Shown here one piece after another: positions 26,259 to 34,718 of a stretch of 64,000 bases of DNA; the first letter of the stretch is position 1; every line of letters starts with the position of its first letter. A program made the position numbers and the translations under genes. A model generated the notes under the pieces. The model was given only the letters and a program-made list of their open reading frames with translations. It had not been told where the DNA came from and did not search any database. The stretch comes from CBDCYS01 sp965226245. GTDB lineage: Bacteria; Acidobacteriota; Terriglobia; Bryobacterales; UBA6623. The stretch covers positions 6,324,001-6,388,000 of the forward strand of contig CBDDCL010000015.1 in the NCBI GenBank assembly GCA_965226245.1, read 5' to 3'.

Positions 26259-26598
26259 CTCCGAACCGAACGAAAGGTTTTTCGAGGATCTTGCAGGCGC
26301 TTTCGATGACACTGCATTGGAAAGCGCCGCCGCGCCCTCGAAGTTGAAGGCAAGAGCTTATTCGGCATTAGTCAGACGCCAACAGGAATCCGGGCCGCTG
26401 CTAGGCTTGCGTGACACCTACGCAGACGGGAGAGGACTGTGTGTTCACGAGCACTTGGTTCGAATCGCGCCGGCCGGGTCGAAGGCGCAAGCGTTCAACT
26501 GCTGCAGCATTTGCCATGCGCGGATGCTGGCGGAGGCACTCGACACTCCTCCGATCTATTGGGGGAATTGCCCGTACGTGGGTTTCAAGCAGAGCTAG
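26251..26598 (+). CDS. Cys/His-rich small protein, putative anti-sigma factor
   Basis: 115 aa, no signal or membrane segment. The C-terminal half has CVHEHLVRI, FNCCSICHARMLAEAL and GNCPYVGF, so Cys64, His66, His68, Cys84, Cys85, Cys88, His89 and a last Cys could bind zinc. Residues 1-45 are acidic then basic helix (FFEDLAGAFDDTALES; KLKARAYSALVRRQQ). Gene overlap with the ECF sigma gene is the main reason for the call; the spacing C-x2-CH resembles ZAS zinc anti-sigma domains but is not identical to H-x3-C-x2-C. Confidence 0.55.
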   Translation: MNSSEPNERFFEDLAGAFDDTALESAAAPSKLKARAYSALVRRQQESGPLLGLRDTYADGRGLCVHEHLVRIAPAGSKAQAFNCCSICHARMLAEALDTPPIYWGNCPYVGFKQS

Positions 26599-26676
26599 TC
26601 GACGAGACTTGGAAGGTTCGAGCGCTGGGCCGCGCTTCGCACCGTACCCGGAGCCCATTTTTAGACACCGGTCCAT

Positions 26677-27351
26677 TCAGAAGGTTTTCACGAAACCGAA
26701 GAAGTTTTGAAAGTTGGCGAGGTTGCGTTGCCCGGCGGGAGTGAGCTGTGCGCTGATCGCATTTCTCCGAATGGTCTCGCTGAAGGTAAACCGAAAAGCC
26801 CATCCTCCTTTGATGAAAAGGTCAATTCCGACCGCAACGCGAATGGCTGGCTTGGTGGAAGAAAAGCCGCCCGGAGCGGTGATACCTGCTTCCATCATGC
26901 CGCGGATCGTTTTCTCACTGCTGGCAACGTGAATCGCACCGCCACCGACGGACAGGTAGGGACGCACGGACCGCCCCTGCTTTCGAAAGTAGAGCAGCAA
27001 TTCTCCAATCGCCGCATGTTGGGTGGCCGAACGAGTCTGTTCATAGAAAGCGCTACGATCTTCGGAAGACTGAGCAGAAGTCAGCGTGAGGGAATTTCGA
27101 TTCCACCCGTAGGTGGCTTGGACACTCAAATAGTTGCTCAGATGCCGGCCGAACACCCCTTGAAATGTTGGCCCGTTTTCCGGTTTGTAGAGGGAAATAG
27201 ACGTGGACGTTCCGGTAATGATCGAGCGCCCGTCGGCCGATAACGTTGAAATTCCGGTCTGGGCGCCCGCGAAGTTCGACCCCTGAGCTTGGAGCCCCAC
27301 GGTTCCGCAAGCCAGCAGGCACGCGGCGAATAACAGCAACCTCTTGTCCAA
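26677..27351 (-). CDS. Outer-membrane beta-barrel protein
   Basis: 224 aa from a TTG start; signal peptide LLLFAACLLACGTVGLQAQG. The mature part shows alternating strands (YLSVQATYGWNRNSLTLT, ELLLYFRKQGRSVRPYLSVG, AIRVAVGIDLFIKGGWAFRF) and ends in F, the outer-membrane insertion signature. Length suggests eight strands. Convergent with the putative anti-sigma gene. Confidence 0.75.
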   Translation of the reverse strand: MDKRLLLFAACLLACGTVGLQAQGSNFAGAQTGISTLSADGRSIITGTSTSISLYKPENGPTFQGVFGRHLSNYLSVQATYGWNRNSLTLTSAQSSEDRSAFYEQTRSATQHAAIGELLLYFRKQGRSVRPYLSVGGGAIHVASSEKTIRGMMEAGITAPGGFSSTKPAIRVAVGIDLFIKGGWAFRFTFSETIRRNAISAQLTPAGQRNLANFQNFFGFVKTF

Positions 27352-27592
27352 TCCCAGACCCCCCGTAGTCGCCGCCTGCCTTCTCCCCCAACAACATAGT
27401 TCGGCTAAGAACGAACCCTGGCGGCATGCGGCGCAATCAGACCGCCTTACGTTGCCCCACCACGCGACTGAAAGAAAAGTTACAAAAAACTCACCTCGCG
27501 AGGGGGATTCTTACCATCTTACGCGACTTGTCATATCCGAGGCCGAACTACAGGCCGCGGACTTTTCTTAGGACGATACGAAGGAGAAAACT

Positions 27593-28387
27593 GTGCAAAT
27601 TCACAATCAACTACGAAACATGTGTCTCGCGGCGGTCATCGGCGGGATACTCGCCGCCTCGCCGCTTGCCGCTCAGACGTTGGGACGGACATCGATTAGC
27701 GGGACGACTGTGATCGACGAAGCGGGAAGTTACGTACTAGTGACAGATCTCTCGCTCTCTGCCAATTCGACCGCGGATGCGGCGATCAAAATCACGGCCA
27801 GCGGCGTGACGGTCGACTTAAACGGCCACCAAATCATGGGACCGGGAGGGCTGCTGGGTGTCGGCATTCTGATTGAAGGAGCCAAGTCGGTCACTGTTCG
27901 CAACGGCCACATTGCCTACATGTTCATTGGAGTCCGAGTCGCGGGCAGCAGCAACGTAAAACTGAGTGATCTGAACATTCGCGGACAAGACATCGGCGTA
28001 TCCGCGCCGCCGCCTGAAATCGGCGTGATGATCGCCCAATCCCGAAACGTCGAAGTCGAGGACGTGAATATTTCGAATGTCGGCCTGGGAGTTTTCGTGC
28101 GAGGCGGAATGAGCAGCGGCAACCGCATCGCCAATAACACCATCACCGCGGGCGACAACGGGGTTTTCGCTATTTGCTACAACCCGACTCCCGACGATCC
28201 CATGGGTCCGAGGGGGGATGTGATCTCCGGCAACCTTCTCTCCCGGTTCAATGTGGGGATTAGCCTGGTGGCGACCTCGGGCTATAACGTCATTCGCGAC
28301 AACACGATCGCCTACAAGACGGCGGCCTGGGAATCACCGAACGACACCAACATCTTCGACGGTAATATCGAGCGGTCCCTGCCTTAG
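27593..28387 (+). CDS. Secreted right-handed parallel beta-helix protein (NosD-like)
   Basis: 264 aa. GTG start with AAGGAG 6 nt upstream; signal peptide CLAAVIGGILAASPLAAQT. The mature part consists of PbH1-type coils: ITASGVTVDLNGHQIMGPGG, GAKSVTVRNGHIAYMFIGVR, GSSNVKLSDLNIRGQDIGVS, VMIAQSRNVEVEDVNISNVG and ISGNLLSRFNVGISLVATSG. No catalytic motif seen; may bind or process polysaccharide at the surface. Confidence 0.8.
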   Translation: MQIHNQLRNMCLAAVIGGILAASPLAAQTLGRTSISGTTVIDEAGSYVLVTDLSLSANSTADAAIKITASGVTVDLNGHQIMGPGGLLGVGILIEGAKSVTVRNGHIAYMFIGVRVAGSSNVKLSDLNIRGQDIGVSAPPPEIGVMIAQSRNVEVEDVNISNVGLGVFVRGGMSSGNRIANNTITAGDNGVFAICYNPTPDDPMGPRGDVISGNLLSRFNVGISLVATSGYNVIRDNTIAYKTAAWESPNDTNIFDGNIERSLP

Positions 28388-28598
28388 ATCGAAGAGCCGA
28401 CAGCGAGGGCTGGCCGCTGCAAGCCGAGGGTCGGCCCCGCGGTGGGGGACAAGACGAGGGGGTGAGTTAGATCGTTGACAGCATCCCCTCGTTGCCGATG
28501 CCGCGCTCTCCATGACGACACGCGAATCCCCTGAATAACTTGGTGTGCTAAGCTGACCTCGGTTCACTCACGGACCGCACCGAAAGGGGGGATTCGCC
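28388..28598. other. Intergenic, no feature seen
   Basis: GC-rich; a run GGTCGGCCCCGCGGTGGGGG and short open frames only. Confidence 0.4.
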
Positions 28599-28694
28599 AT
28601 GTCTACTCGCCGCAGGGATTTTCTTGGGGCGCCGCTGGCTGTCGGCCTGTCCGCGGCGATCCCCCGCGAAGTCTCCACCCGGTCCGTGGTGTAG
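28599..28694 (+). pseudogene. Tat signal peptide remnant of a lost exported protein
   Basis: M-S-T-R-R-R-D-F-L-G-A-P-L-A-V-G-L-S then stop after 31 codons; RRDFLG is a twin-arginine signal. AAAGGGGGG lies 8 nt upstream. Proteins of this start (often DUF1501 or Gfo/Idh/MocA types) are long; only the signal remains. Confidence 0.6.
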
Positions 28695-28767
28695 GTGTTG
28701 GCGGGGTGAACAGCAAATCGTCATCCCTGATGTCCGCTCTATCTGCAGGCTGAGCAACGAATTGGCC

Positions 28768-29328
28768 TCAACTCCGGCTCAAATACGTCCCGTCGCTCGT
28801 GTTGACCCGAATCTTTTCCCCTTCCTTGATGAAGGGTGGCACCTGCACGACGAGCCCTGTCTCGGTCGTTGCCGGTTTGGTTACGTTGGTGACCGTCGCG
28901 CCCTTAATCGACGGCGCCGTTTCAACCACGGCGAGGTCGATTGCGGCGGGGAAGGCGAGATTCAGAGGATTGCCTTCGTAGAATTGCACTTTCACCTCAG
29001 TGTTGGGGATGAGGTAGTTGAGTTGATCACCGAGATGTTCTTTGGCGATCGAGATCTGCTCGTAGGTTTCAGTGTTCATGAAGTGACACTGTCCGCCGTC
29101 TTCGTAGAGGTACTCCATCTGCTGCTCGTCAAGGGAAACCTTCTCCACGAAGTCCTCGGAGGAAAACTTGTGCTCGATCATCGCGCGGCTGGCGTGATTG
29201 CGCATTTTCGACTGGACGAACCCGCGCTTGTTGCCGGGTGTACGGTGCGAAACCCTGAAGACAGTGAACAGCTCCCCTTTGAACTTGATGAGCATGCCTG
29301 GCCGGAGTTGTGTCGCTTGAACGTCCAA
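28768..29328 (-). CDS. efp: Translation elongation factor P
   Basis: 186 aa from TTG (MDVQATQLRPGMLIKFKG), close to 185-188 of the family. Three domains visible; C-terminal LVVQVPPFIKEGEKIRVN then TSDGTYLSR is the EF-P signature. The TTG has GGAAGGG 5-6 nt upstream, while the in-frame ATG seven codons earlier does not. The domain I loop reads HRTPGNKRGF: Asn, not Lys, follows PG. EF-P relieves ribosome stalling at polyproline; the 384-aa secreted protein at ~32 kb has such a run. Confidence 0.95.
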   Translation of the reverse strand: MDVQATQLRPGMLIKFKGELFTVFRVSHRTPGNKRGFVQSKMRNHASRAMIEHKFSSEDFVEKVSLDEQQMEYLYEDGGQCHFMNTETYEQISIAKEHLGDQLNYLIPNTEVKVQFYEGNPLNLAFPAAIDLAVVETAPSIKGATVTNVTKPATTETGLVVQVPPFIKEGEKIRVNTSDGTYLSRS

Positions 29329-29530
29329 AAAAGAACCCTTCCTTTTCAAAAATTCATTGGCTCTAAATCCGCCGGCAAATCCCGCGGTCTTCTCTTTCCG
29401 CGGGCCCCTTCAAATCGAAGAGTGCCGGCGTGAAATCGGGCCAGGTGCAATCAAGCCGGATACTCCGAGAGAAGAGCAGTCGTGCTGCCGATATAGTTGT
29501 CAGTTGCCCCGAGGTTGTCAGTTACCCCCA
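29329..29530. other. Region between efp and the IS element
   Basis: Contains two near copies of GAGGTTGTCAGTTACCCC / ATAGTTGTCAGTTGCCCC, the second of which supplied the IS target site. Confidence 0.5.
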
Positions 29531-30557
29531 ATGGGGTATTTAGTTGACTCCAGTAGCCACTACATCTTGGGGGTGGGGGTGCCGGCCCTGGTGGCCTCGA
29601 CCATTGTCTTATAGGGAGCAGGGTCGGCGGCGACCGCCTGCTGGAGGAGGCGATAGAAAAGTTTGCCGCGCGACCGTGAGGTCCGCCGGTTGAAGCGGAA
29701 CGTGAACTCGTCCAGGTAGTAGTCCAAATACTCGTGACTGACAGCCCCCTGGTGGGTCCCCAACAGCCAGCGCTTTAGCAGAGAGGCGACACGATGGACT
29801 CTCGGCAGCAGCTTACTCGCCGATTGCCGCTTCCCGCGCAGCACGGTGACTTCATGGCGGTATCCTTTGTTCTCCAATCCCGCATAGCCTTCCCAGCCGT
29901 CGGTGTGCACGAGGCTGCCAGGTTGGATAGCTTCTTCGACAAAGGCTTCCAAGCTCGCCGCTGAGGCATCCGCGATCCGACGGAGCCGGATGCGACCCAT
30001 ACCGCGCCCATCCTCCTCGGCAGCAACCGCAACTAACGCTTTGCCAACCATTTCGCGACCTCGGACGCCCTCTTCGACTCCGCCCACATACGTTTCGTCC
30101 ACCTCCACCCGGCCGACCAGCCGATTGCGACCGGGGCGCACCATGGCGCGGCGGAACTTGTGCAGCCAGGTCCAGGCGGTTACATAGCTACCCAAACCCA
30201 AGACCCGCTGCAACTCCAGCGCGCTGGCCCCGCCTTTTTGCGTTGTCACCCACCAAGCCGCCCGGAACCACAACGTCAAGGGCTTGCGGGTGTCCTGGAA
30301 AATCGTGCCCGCCGTCACCGAGGCCTGGTAACCGCAGTCGGCGCAGAGCAGCAGATTGCGTTTGCTGGCCCATGAGGACTGGATCCCACAGCGCGGGCAC
30401 ACGAACCCCTCCGGCCAGCGCAGCTTCAGCAGGTACTCCCGGCACGCCTCCTCGGTCGAGAATCGAGCTTCCAACTCGACGAGGTTTCGGGGGTAGTCCT
30501 CCTTCATGCCCCCAACCACAACATATTGTGGCTACTGGAGTCAACTAAATACCCCAT
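29531..30557 (-). mobile_element. Complete IS1595-family insertion sequence
   Basis: About 1027 bp with ~30-bp perfect inverted ends starting ATGGGGTATTTAGTTGACTC. The flanks carry the direct repeat TTACCCCCA on both sides (29522-29530 and 30558-30566), an 8-9 bp target duplication as expected for this family. Intact ends, duplication and transposase suggest recent insertion. Confidence 0.9.
29560..30507 (-). CDS. IS1595-family (ISXO2-like) transposase
   Basis: 315 aa. N-terminal zinc ribbon CPRCG..C..C (FVCPRCGIQSSW, LLCADCGYQ), then the ISXO2 DDE domain: RVEVDETYVGGVEEG (first Asp), VHTDGWEGYAGLENKGYRHE (second Asp) and the C-terminal YLDEFTFRFNRR. The last motif replaces Glu with an N/E-type end as usual in IS1595. 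The start MKEDYPRNLVELEARF is used; four codons upstream another ATG exists. Confidence 0.9.
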   Translation of the reverse strand: MKEDYPRNLVELEARFSTEEACREYLLKLRWPEGFVCPRCGIQSSWASKRNLLLCADCGYQASVTAGTIFQDTRKPLTLWFRAAWWVTTQKGGASALELQRVLGLGSYVTAWTWLHKFRRAMVRPGRNRLVGRVEVDETYVGGVEEGVRGREMVGKALVAVAAEEDGRGMGRIRLRRIADASAASLEAFVEEAIQPGSLVHTDGWEGYAGLENKGYRHEVTVLRGKRQSASKLLPRVHRVASLLKRWLLGTHQGAVSHEYLDYYLDEFTFRFNRRTSRSRGKLFYRLLQQAVAADPAPYKTMVEATRAGTPTPKM

Positions 30558-30607
30558 TTACCCCCAATACTCTTCACTTAGAGCCCGGGAGCTGCTCGTT
30601 GAGAGCC

Positions 30608-30815
30608 TTGAGCCGCGAAGCGGCGCGGGATCGTAGCCCAGGGTGCAGCGAAGCGGAACCCTGGGTGAAAATCTCTCGAGCAGGAAGCCCCGCAAGGGGC
30701 GCAGGAAAACCACGTATGATTCCGGCAACCGATCCGCCACGCACCGAAAGAAACGCGACCACTGGCAGCCCAGCCCTGAAACCCCTAAGTCAACAGTATT
30801 GCAGTTACCCCGCGC
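30608..30815 (+). repeat. Repeat family F, copy 1
   Basis: Begins TTGAGCCGCGAAGCGGCG, contains AGCCCAGGGTGCAGCGAAGC and GGGGCGCAGGAAAA, ends near CAACAGTATTGCAG. The same order recurs at 49464-49672. Confidence 0.8.
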
Positions 30816-31092
30816 CCCGCGGTCAGGCTGAAGTGCCGGTCGGGAGATCTGTAAAGTCTTGCCCGGCCGCATGCACGCGATTGCCGGCGTCAACTGCTAA
30901 GCTTCAGTATATCAACGGCCCGCGAAACAGCCCCTGATTTATACGCTCGCTCGGAGCAGATACCGGAAGGCGCCAGGGCCGCCGGCGGCCGCAAAAACAT
31001 TGGGCGATCAGAGAGTTTTTCACAGGCTAAGGTCTTCGTCGGATTACAAGCCACGACGATTCATCTTACGATCAAACAAGGAGTTCACCACG
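30816..31092. other. Leader region of the next gene
   Basis: No gene; a possible signal is the A/T-rich stretch near 31060. Nothing assignable. Confidence 0.35.
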
Positions 31093-32157
31093 ATGAGCCG
31101 CCACATTTTCTGCCTGCTATCACTGTTCGCCGCGACGCTATTCCCCTGCGGTGTAAACGGCCAGAGCCTGGCCCGCTTGGCGCGGTCCGACGCCAACATG
31201 ATGATCGGCATTCGAATGGCGGACTTCGTGTCTTCTCCGCTGGCCCAGCGGATGTGGCAAGAGGCCATGTCTTCGCAACCGGAAATCGAACAGTTTCTGA
31301 GCTTGATGGGACCCAATCCCCTCAGCCTAATCGATGAGATTCTGATTACGGCAAGCGTCACCGACGCCTCACAAATGGACAAAGCCGACGCGCTGGTCCT
31401 GGCAAGCGGAAGATTCGACGAAGTGCAACTCGTAGGCGTACTGTGTCAGAAAGGTTGCGAAACCGAGATGTACCGTGGATTCCAGCTGCGCAAGGCGCTG
31501 GGGCAGGACGAAGGTCCCAGCCATTTCGTGATGCTTGACACCGGCGAGCTTGCGTTGGGCTCGCGGGAACTGGTGCGGGGCGCGATCGAGCGCCGAGCTT
31601 TGGGTGCGCCCGCGACGTTCAGTGGAGGAATGACGGACTGGATCAATCGCCTCGGGCGCCACCACATCTGGGTGGCAGCCTCCGGGCCATTCTCGCAAGC
31701 ACCTGCTTCGGGTGACGACGCCGAAGCCCAGATGATGTTGAACATGGCATCCAAAGTCGACGGGTTCGGCCTGGGCGTCAACGTGTCGGGCGATATTGAA
31801 ATGAGTCTCGAACTGCGAACAACAACCGAGCAGGACGCACAGCAATTCCATGACATGATCCAGGGCTTCATCGCCATGGCCAAAGCCAGCGACCAGCAAC
31901 CGCAGGCGGGGGAGTTTCTCGATAAGCTCAGGCTATCTCGCGATGGCAGAATTCTGGCGGCCCAGATGAGCATCTCCCAGGCCGATATCGAGCGGCAGCT
32001 TGCCCAGCGAGGCCAACAGGATCAACCGGCTAGTTCTCCCCGGGCACAACGCCGGCCGCCGCCGCCGCCACCGCCGACCCCCAAGCGCCGCTCCGGCGGC
32101 ATCCGCATCTATGGCGTTGGCGAAAAGCCCCTGGAAGTGCCAACGCAAAGGCCCTAA
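31093..32157 (+). CDS. Secreted hypothetical protein with polyproline tail
   Basis: 354 aa from MSRHIFCLLSLFAATLF; signal peptide to about NGQS. The mature part is mixed alpha/beta (LARLARSDANMMIGIRMADF; DEILITASVTDASQMDKADA; DTGELALGSRELVRGAIERR) with a Gln-rich end and P-P-P-P-P-P-P near residue 330, then a basic tail. It resembles secreted acidobacterial proteins of unknown function; no name given. Polyproline makes it a likely EF-P client. Confidence 0.6.
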   Translation: MSRHIFCLLSLFAATLFPCGVNGQSLARLARSDANMMIGIRMADFVSSPLAQRMWQEAMSSQPEIEQFLSLMGPNPLSLIDEILITASVTDASQMDKADALVLASGRFDEVQLVGVLCQKGCETEMYRGFQLRKALGQDEGPSHFVMLDTGELALGSRELVRGAIERRALGAPATFSGGMTDWINRLGRHHIWVAASGPFSQAPASGDDAEAQMMLNMASKVDGFGLGVNVSGDIEMSLELRTTTEQDAQQFHDMIQGFIAMAKASDQQPQAGEFLDKLRLSRDGRILAAQMSISQADIERQLAQRGQQDQPASSPRAQRRPPPPPPPTPKRRSGGIRIYGVGEKPLEVPTQRP

Positions 32158-32429
32158 CCCGGACTAGCCGGAACCGAACCGGGCAGATTTGGCGCTCTTG
32201 AAAGATTGTTGCGCTTGGCGGAGTTGACCCCAGGCTTGCGCCTGGGGCTCTGTTCCTGCTTTCCGAACCGTGGGCGATGACAGGTGTACGATCCGCAGTT
32301 GAAAATTATTCCCAAACCGGCGACCCTAGGAAAGGACCCGCCATCCGCGAGTTCGCCGAAACGGCTGTCCCAGGGCTGCTCTTGCCATCAGAGACACCCG
32401 CTGTACCACGACAAGGGAGAATTTCCATC
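32158..32429. other. Intergenic, no feature seen
   Basis: Contains GGCTTGCGCCTGGGGCTC; the frame ahead of the next gene is open but lacks a family-like N-terminus. Confidence 0.4.
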
Positions 32430-33698
32430 ATGAATCGCCGCTATTTTATCGGGACCGCTTTCGCCGCGGCCGCCGCTCCACGCCGAGCCGTTTCGGCCAA
32501 CGAAAAGGTCAGCGTCGCCATGGTTGGCGTCGGAGGCCGCGGGCGAGGGCTTACCGGAAACTTTGCCAAACTTGCTGGTGCCCACATCTCGTATTTGGTC
32601 GATGTCGATCAGGCTTCACTGGAACGTGCCAGCAGAGTCCTCGAGCCGCTTCAAAAGGCGAAGCCGGTTTTCGTCAGCGACATGCGCAGGGCTTTGGACG
32701 ACAAGTCGGTCGACGCGATTGTCGTGGCGACGCCCGACCACTGGCATGCCCCGGCAACCATTCTTGGCTGTGACGCGGGCAAGCACGTCTATGTCGAGAA
32801 GCCGGCCTCCCACAACGTTCGCGAAGGACGTTTGATGGTACAGGCCGCGCGCCGCAACAAGCGCATCGTGCAAGTCGGCACGCAGGCACGCAGCCGCCCG
32901 TCGTCGATCCGCGGCGTCGAGTACGCCAAGTCGGGCAAAATCGGCAAGATCGTGGGCGCGAAGGCCTGGGACGTGCAGCTTCGTGACGACATCGGCCACA
33001 AAGAAGACGGACCCGTGCCGGCCGGGGTCGACTACGACACCTGGTTGGGACCGGCGCCATGGATCCCGTTCAACGAGAATCGCTTCCACTACAAATGGCA
33101 CTGGCACTGGCATTTCGGAACCGGCGACGCCGGTAACGACGGCGCTCACCAGTTAGACATTGCGCGATGGGCGCTCGGTGTCAGCTACCCAAGCCGGGTG
33201 AGTGGCATGGGCGGCAAGCACTTCTTTGACGACGACCAGCAAACGCCCGACACAATGAATGCCACCTTCACCTATCCCGGCGGCAAGTTCCTGATGTGGG
33301 ACTTGCGCATCTGGGCGCCCTACGGAATGGCCGGCCAGGATAACGGCGTGGCTATCTACGGCTCCGAAGGCATGGTGCATATCGGCAGCTGGAACGGCCG
33401 CTGGGGCTTCAAGGTACATGACAGCAAGGGCGAGCTGGTCAGCCACGATGACGCGGACGAGCCGGACGATCACCAGCAAAACTTCATCGACTCGATCAAG
33501 TCCGGCAAGCTGCCGGCCGCCGACATCGGAATCGGGCACTTGTCGGGGCTGCACTGCCACCTGGCGAACATTGTGGCGCGTTCGGGAGTCAACTTCGAGT
33601 TCGACGCCGAGACGGAATCGATTCCGAGCGAGCCGGCGGCCAACGCTCACATCAAACGCCGCTACCGCACTCATTGGGCCACGCCGAAAGGTGTGTAG
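32430..33698 (+). CDS. Tat-exported Gfo/Idh/MocA family oxidoreductase
   Basis: 422 aa. Tat-like signal MNRRYFIGTAFAAAAAP, then Rossmann VSVAMVGVGGRGRGLTGNF, VATPDHWHAPATI, VEKPASHNVREGRLMV (the EKP motif intact) and GTGDAGNDGAHQLDIARWAL with the conserved H-x2-D. AAGGGAGA precedes this ATG, so 51 further in-frame codons are left out. Export suggests a periplasmic sugar-modifying enzyme with bound cofactor. Confidence 0.9.
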   Translation: MNRRYFIGTAFAAAAAPRRAVSANEKVSVAMVGVGGRGRGLTGNFAKLAGAHISYLVDVDQASLERASRVLEPLQKAKPVFVSDMRRALDDKSVDAIVVATPDHWHAPATILGCDAGKHVYVEKPASHNVREGRLMVQAARRNKRIVQVGTQARSRPSSIRGVEYAKSGKIGKIVGAKAWDVQLRDDIGHKEDGPVPAGVDYDTWLGPAPWIPFNENRFHYKWHWHWHFGTGDAGNDGAHQLDIARWALGVSYPSRVSGMGGKHFFDDDQQTPDTMNATFTYPGGKFLMWDLRIWAPYGMAGQDNGVAIYGSEGMVHIGSWNGRWGFKVHDSKGELVSHDDADEPDDHQQNFIDSIKSGKLPAADIGIGHLSGLHCHLANIVARSGVNFEFDAETESIPSEPAANAHIKRRYRTHWATPKGV

Positions 33699-33705
33699 TT
33701 TCCCG

Positions 33706-33842
33706 ATAGTCAAATCGTTCCCGACCGTGGCAGGAAATTTCAGATGGCCGGAAAGAGGCGCGGACGGAAGTCCGCGCTTCATCGGGGGTCTCCATCCAAG
33801 TCGACCCGGTGGACCCTCTTTGCTTGTGGCTCGTCCGCATGA
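33706..33842 (+). repeat. Repeat family B/C hybrid copy
   Basis: The first 72 bp (ATAGTCAAATCGTTCC to GGAAGTCCGCG) match family B; the end (CCCTCTTTG then GTGGCTCGTCCGCATGAG) resembles the end of family C. Fills the space after the oxidoreductase. Confidence 0.7.
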
Positions 33843-33969
33843 GCGGCGGGCTCGCGTTCGCGAGTCAAGGCGGTGAAGGAATCGGGTTCGAGGACCGCCT
33901 GCAAGCGCGCTTACTTTATTTGCAGCGGGCGCCGCGCAAGGCGGTGGCGGGTTGCCGCGGCCTCGCCCG
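33843..33969. other. Convergent spacer
   Basis: No gene seen. Confidence 0.3.
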
Positions 33970-34584
33970 CTATTTTTTCGCTTTCGGCGGGTTGATCATG
34001 ATGTGCGCGCCGGCCGTTCCGGGGTACATCAGCCATGGCGCGCCGGGGCTGGGCGAGGTCGACAGTCCGGTCGTCGCGGGGGTGGCGAAAGGCTGGTAGA
34101 TGACCCACCGCAAATACGGATCGGTGACCTTGCCGCTGGCGGAGTCGAAGCCACCGCCGTTCAGCACGTAAAGGGCCCGAGCTCGGCGGGGCATCGAGAG
34201 CTTGCCGTCCTCGACCTCCTTCGCCCGGACCTGATGCCGCTCCTTGCCTGTGAGGCCCGCAGCTGAGAGCTCGCGCCCCCGGGCCATAAAAGGTTCGAGA
34301 TCGCGGTGATAACAGGCAACGCTGAACGAATCGTCTCCCGGCTTGTCAGCGAGACAAATGAGCTCGTTGTCGCCCTCGCGCAGTGTGACTAGCTGGCCGC
34401 CGGCGTTGTAGCCGAGAACGCCCGCCCCGGCCCGGCGATCCTCGGGGGCCGCCAGGATGGCGGCCGCTATTTGGTCTTCGACCGGGGCAATATCCGATGC
34501 ATCTACCCTCGGCGCGGCAAGGATAGACAAAATCAACATAGCTAAGGCCATCATTCCAGGAAGATTCGTCTCTCGCTTGCTCAT
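33970..34584 (-). CDS. Secreted hypothetical protein
   Basis: 204 aa. Start MSKRETNLPG has GGAGA 7 nt upstream; signal peptide MMALAMLILSILAAPRVDAS. The mature part has VEDQIAAAILAAPEDRRAGA, LREGDNELICLADKPGDD, SVACYHRDLEPFMARGREL and ends WLMYPGTAGAHIMINPPKAKK. Two Cys may pair. The pattern 'LR.G.N...C' with 'C.H..L.P.M.R...L' recurs in exported acidobacterial unknowns; function unknown. Confidence 0.6.
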   Translation of the reverse strand: MSKRETNLPGMMALAMLILSILAAPRVDASDIAPVEDQIAAAILAAPEDRRAGAGVLGYNAGGQLVTLREGDNELICLADKPGDDSFSVACYHRDLEPFMARGRELSAAGLTGKERHQVRAKEVEDGKLSMPRRARALYVLNGGGFDSASGKVTDPYLRWVIYQPFATPATTGLSTSPSPGAPWLMYPGTAGAHIMINPPKAKK

Positions 34585-34718
34585 ATCAGGTTCTCCACAG
34601 AGTCCATCATACAGAGGACGGGCCCCAGAGTCTCGATTCATGCCGGGCCCGGAGGTACATCGCCGTAGCCGGCGGTGGGCGTTACATGACCACAAGCGCT
34701 TGCCGCAGGCCGCCCCGT

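Noticed and set aside
28624..29433. 269-codon plus-strand frame
   Set aside because: Antisense of efp, whose identity is clear.
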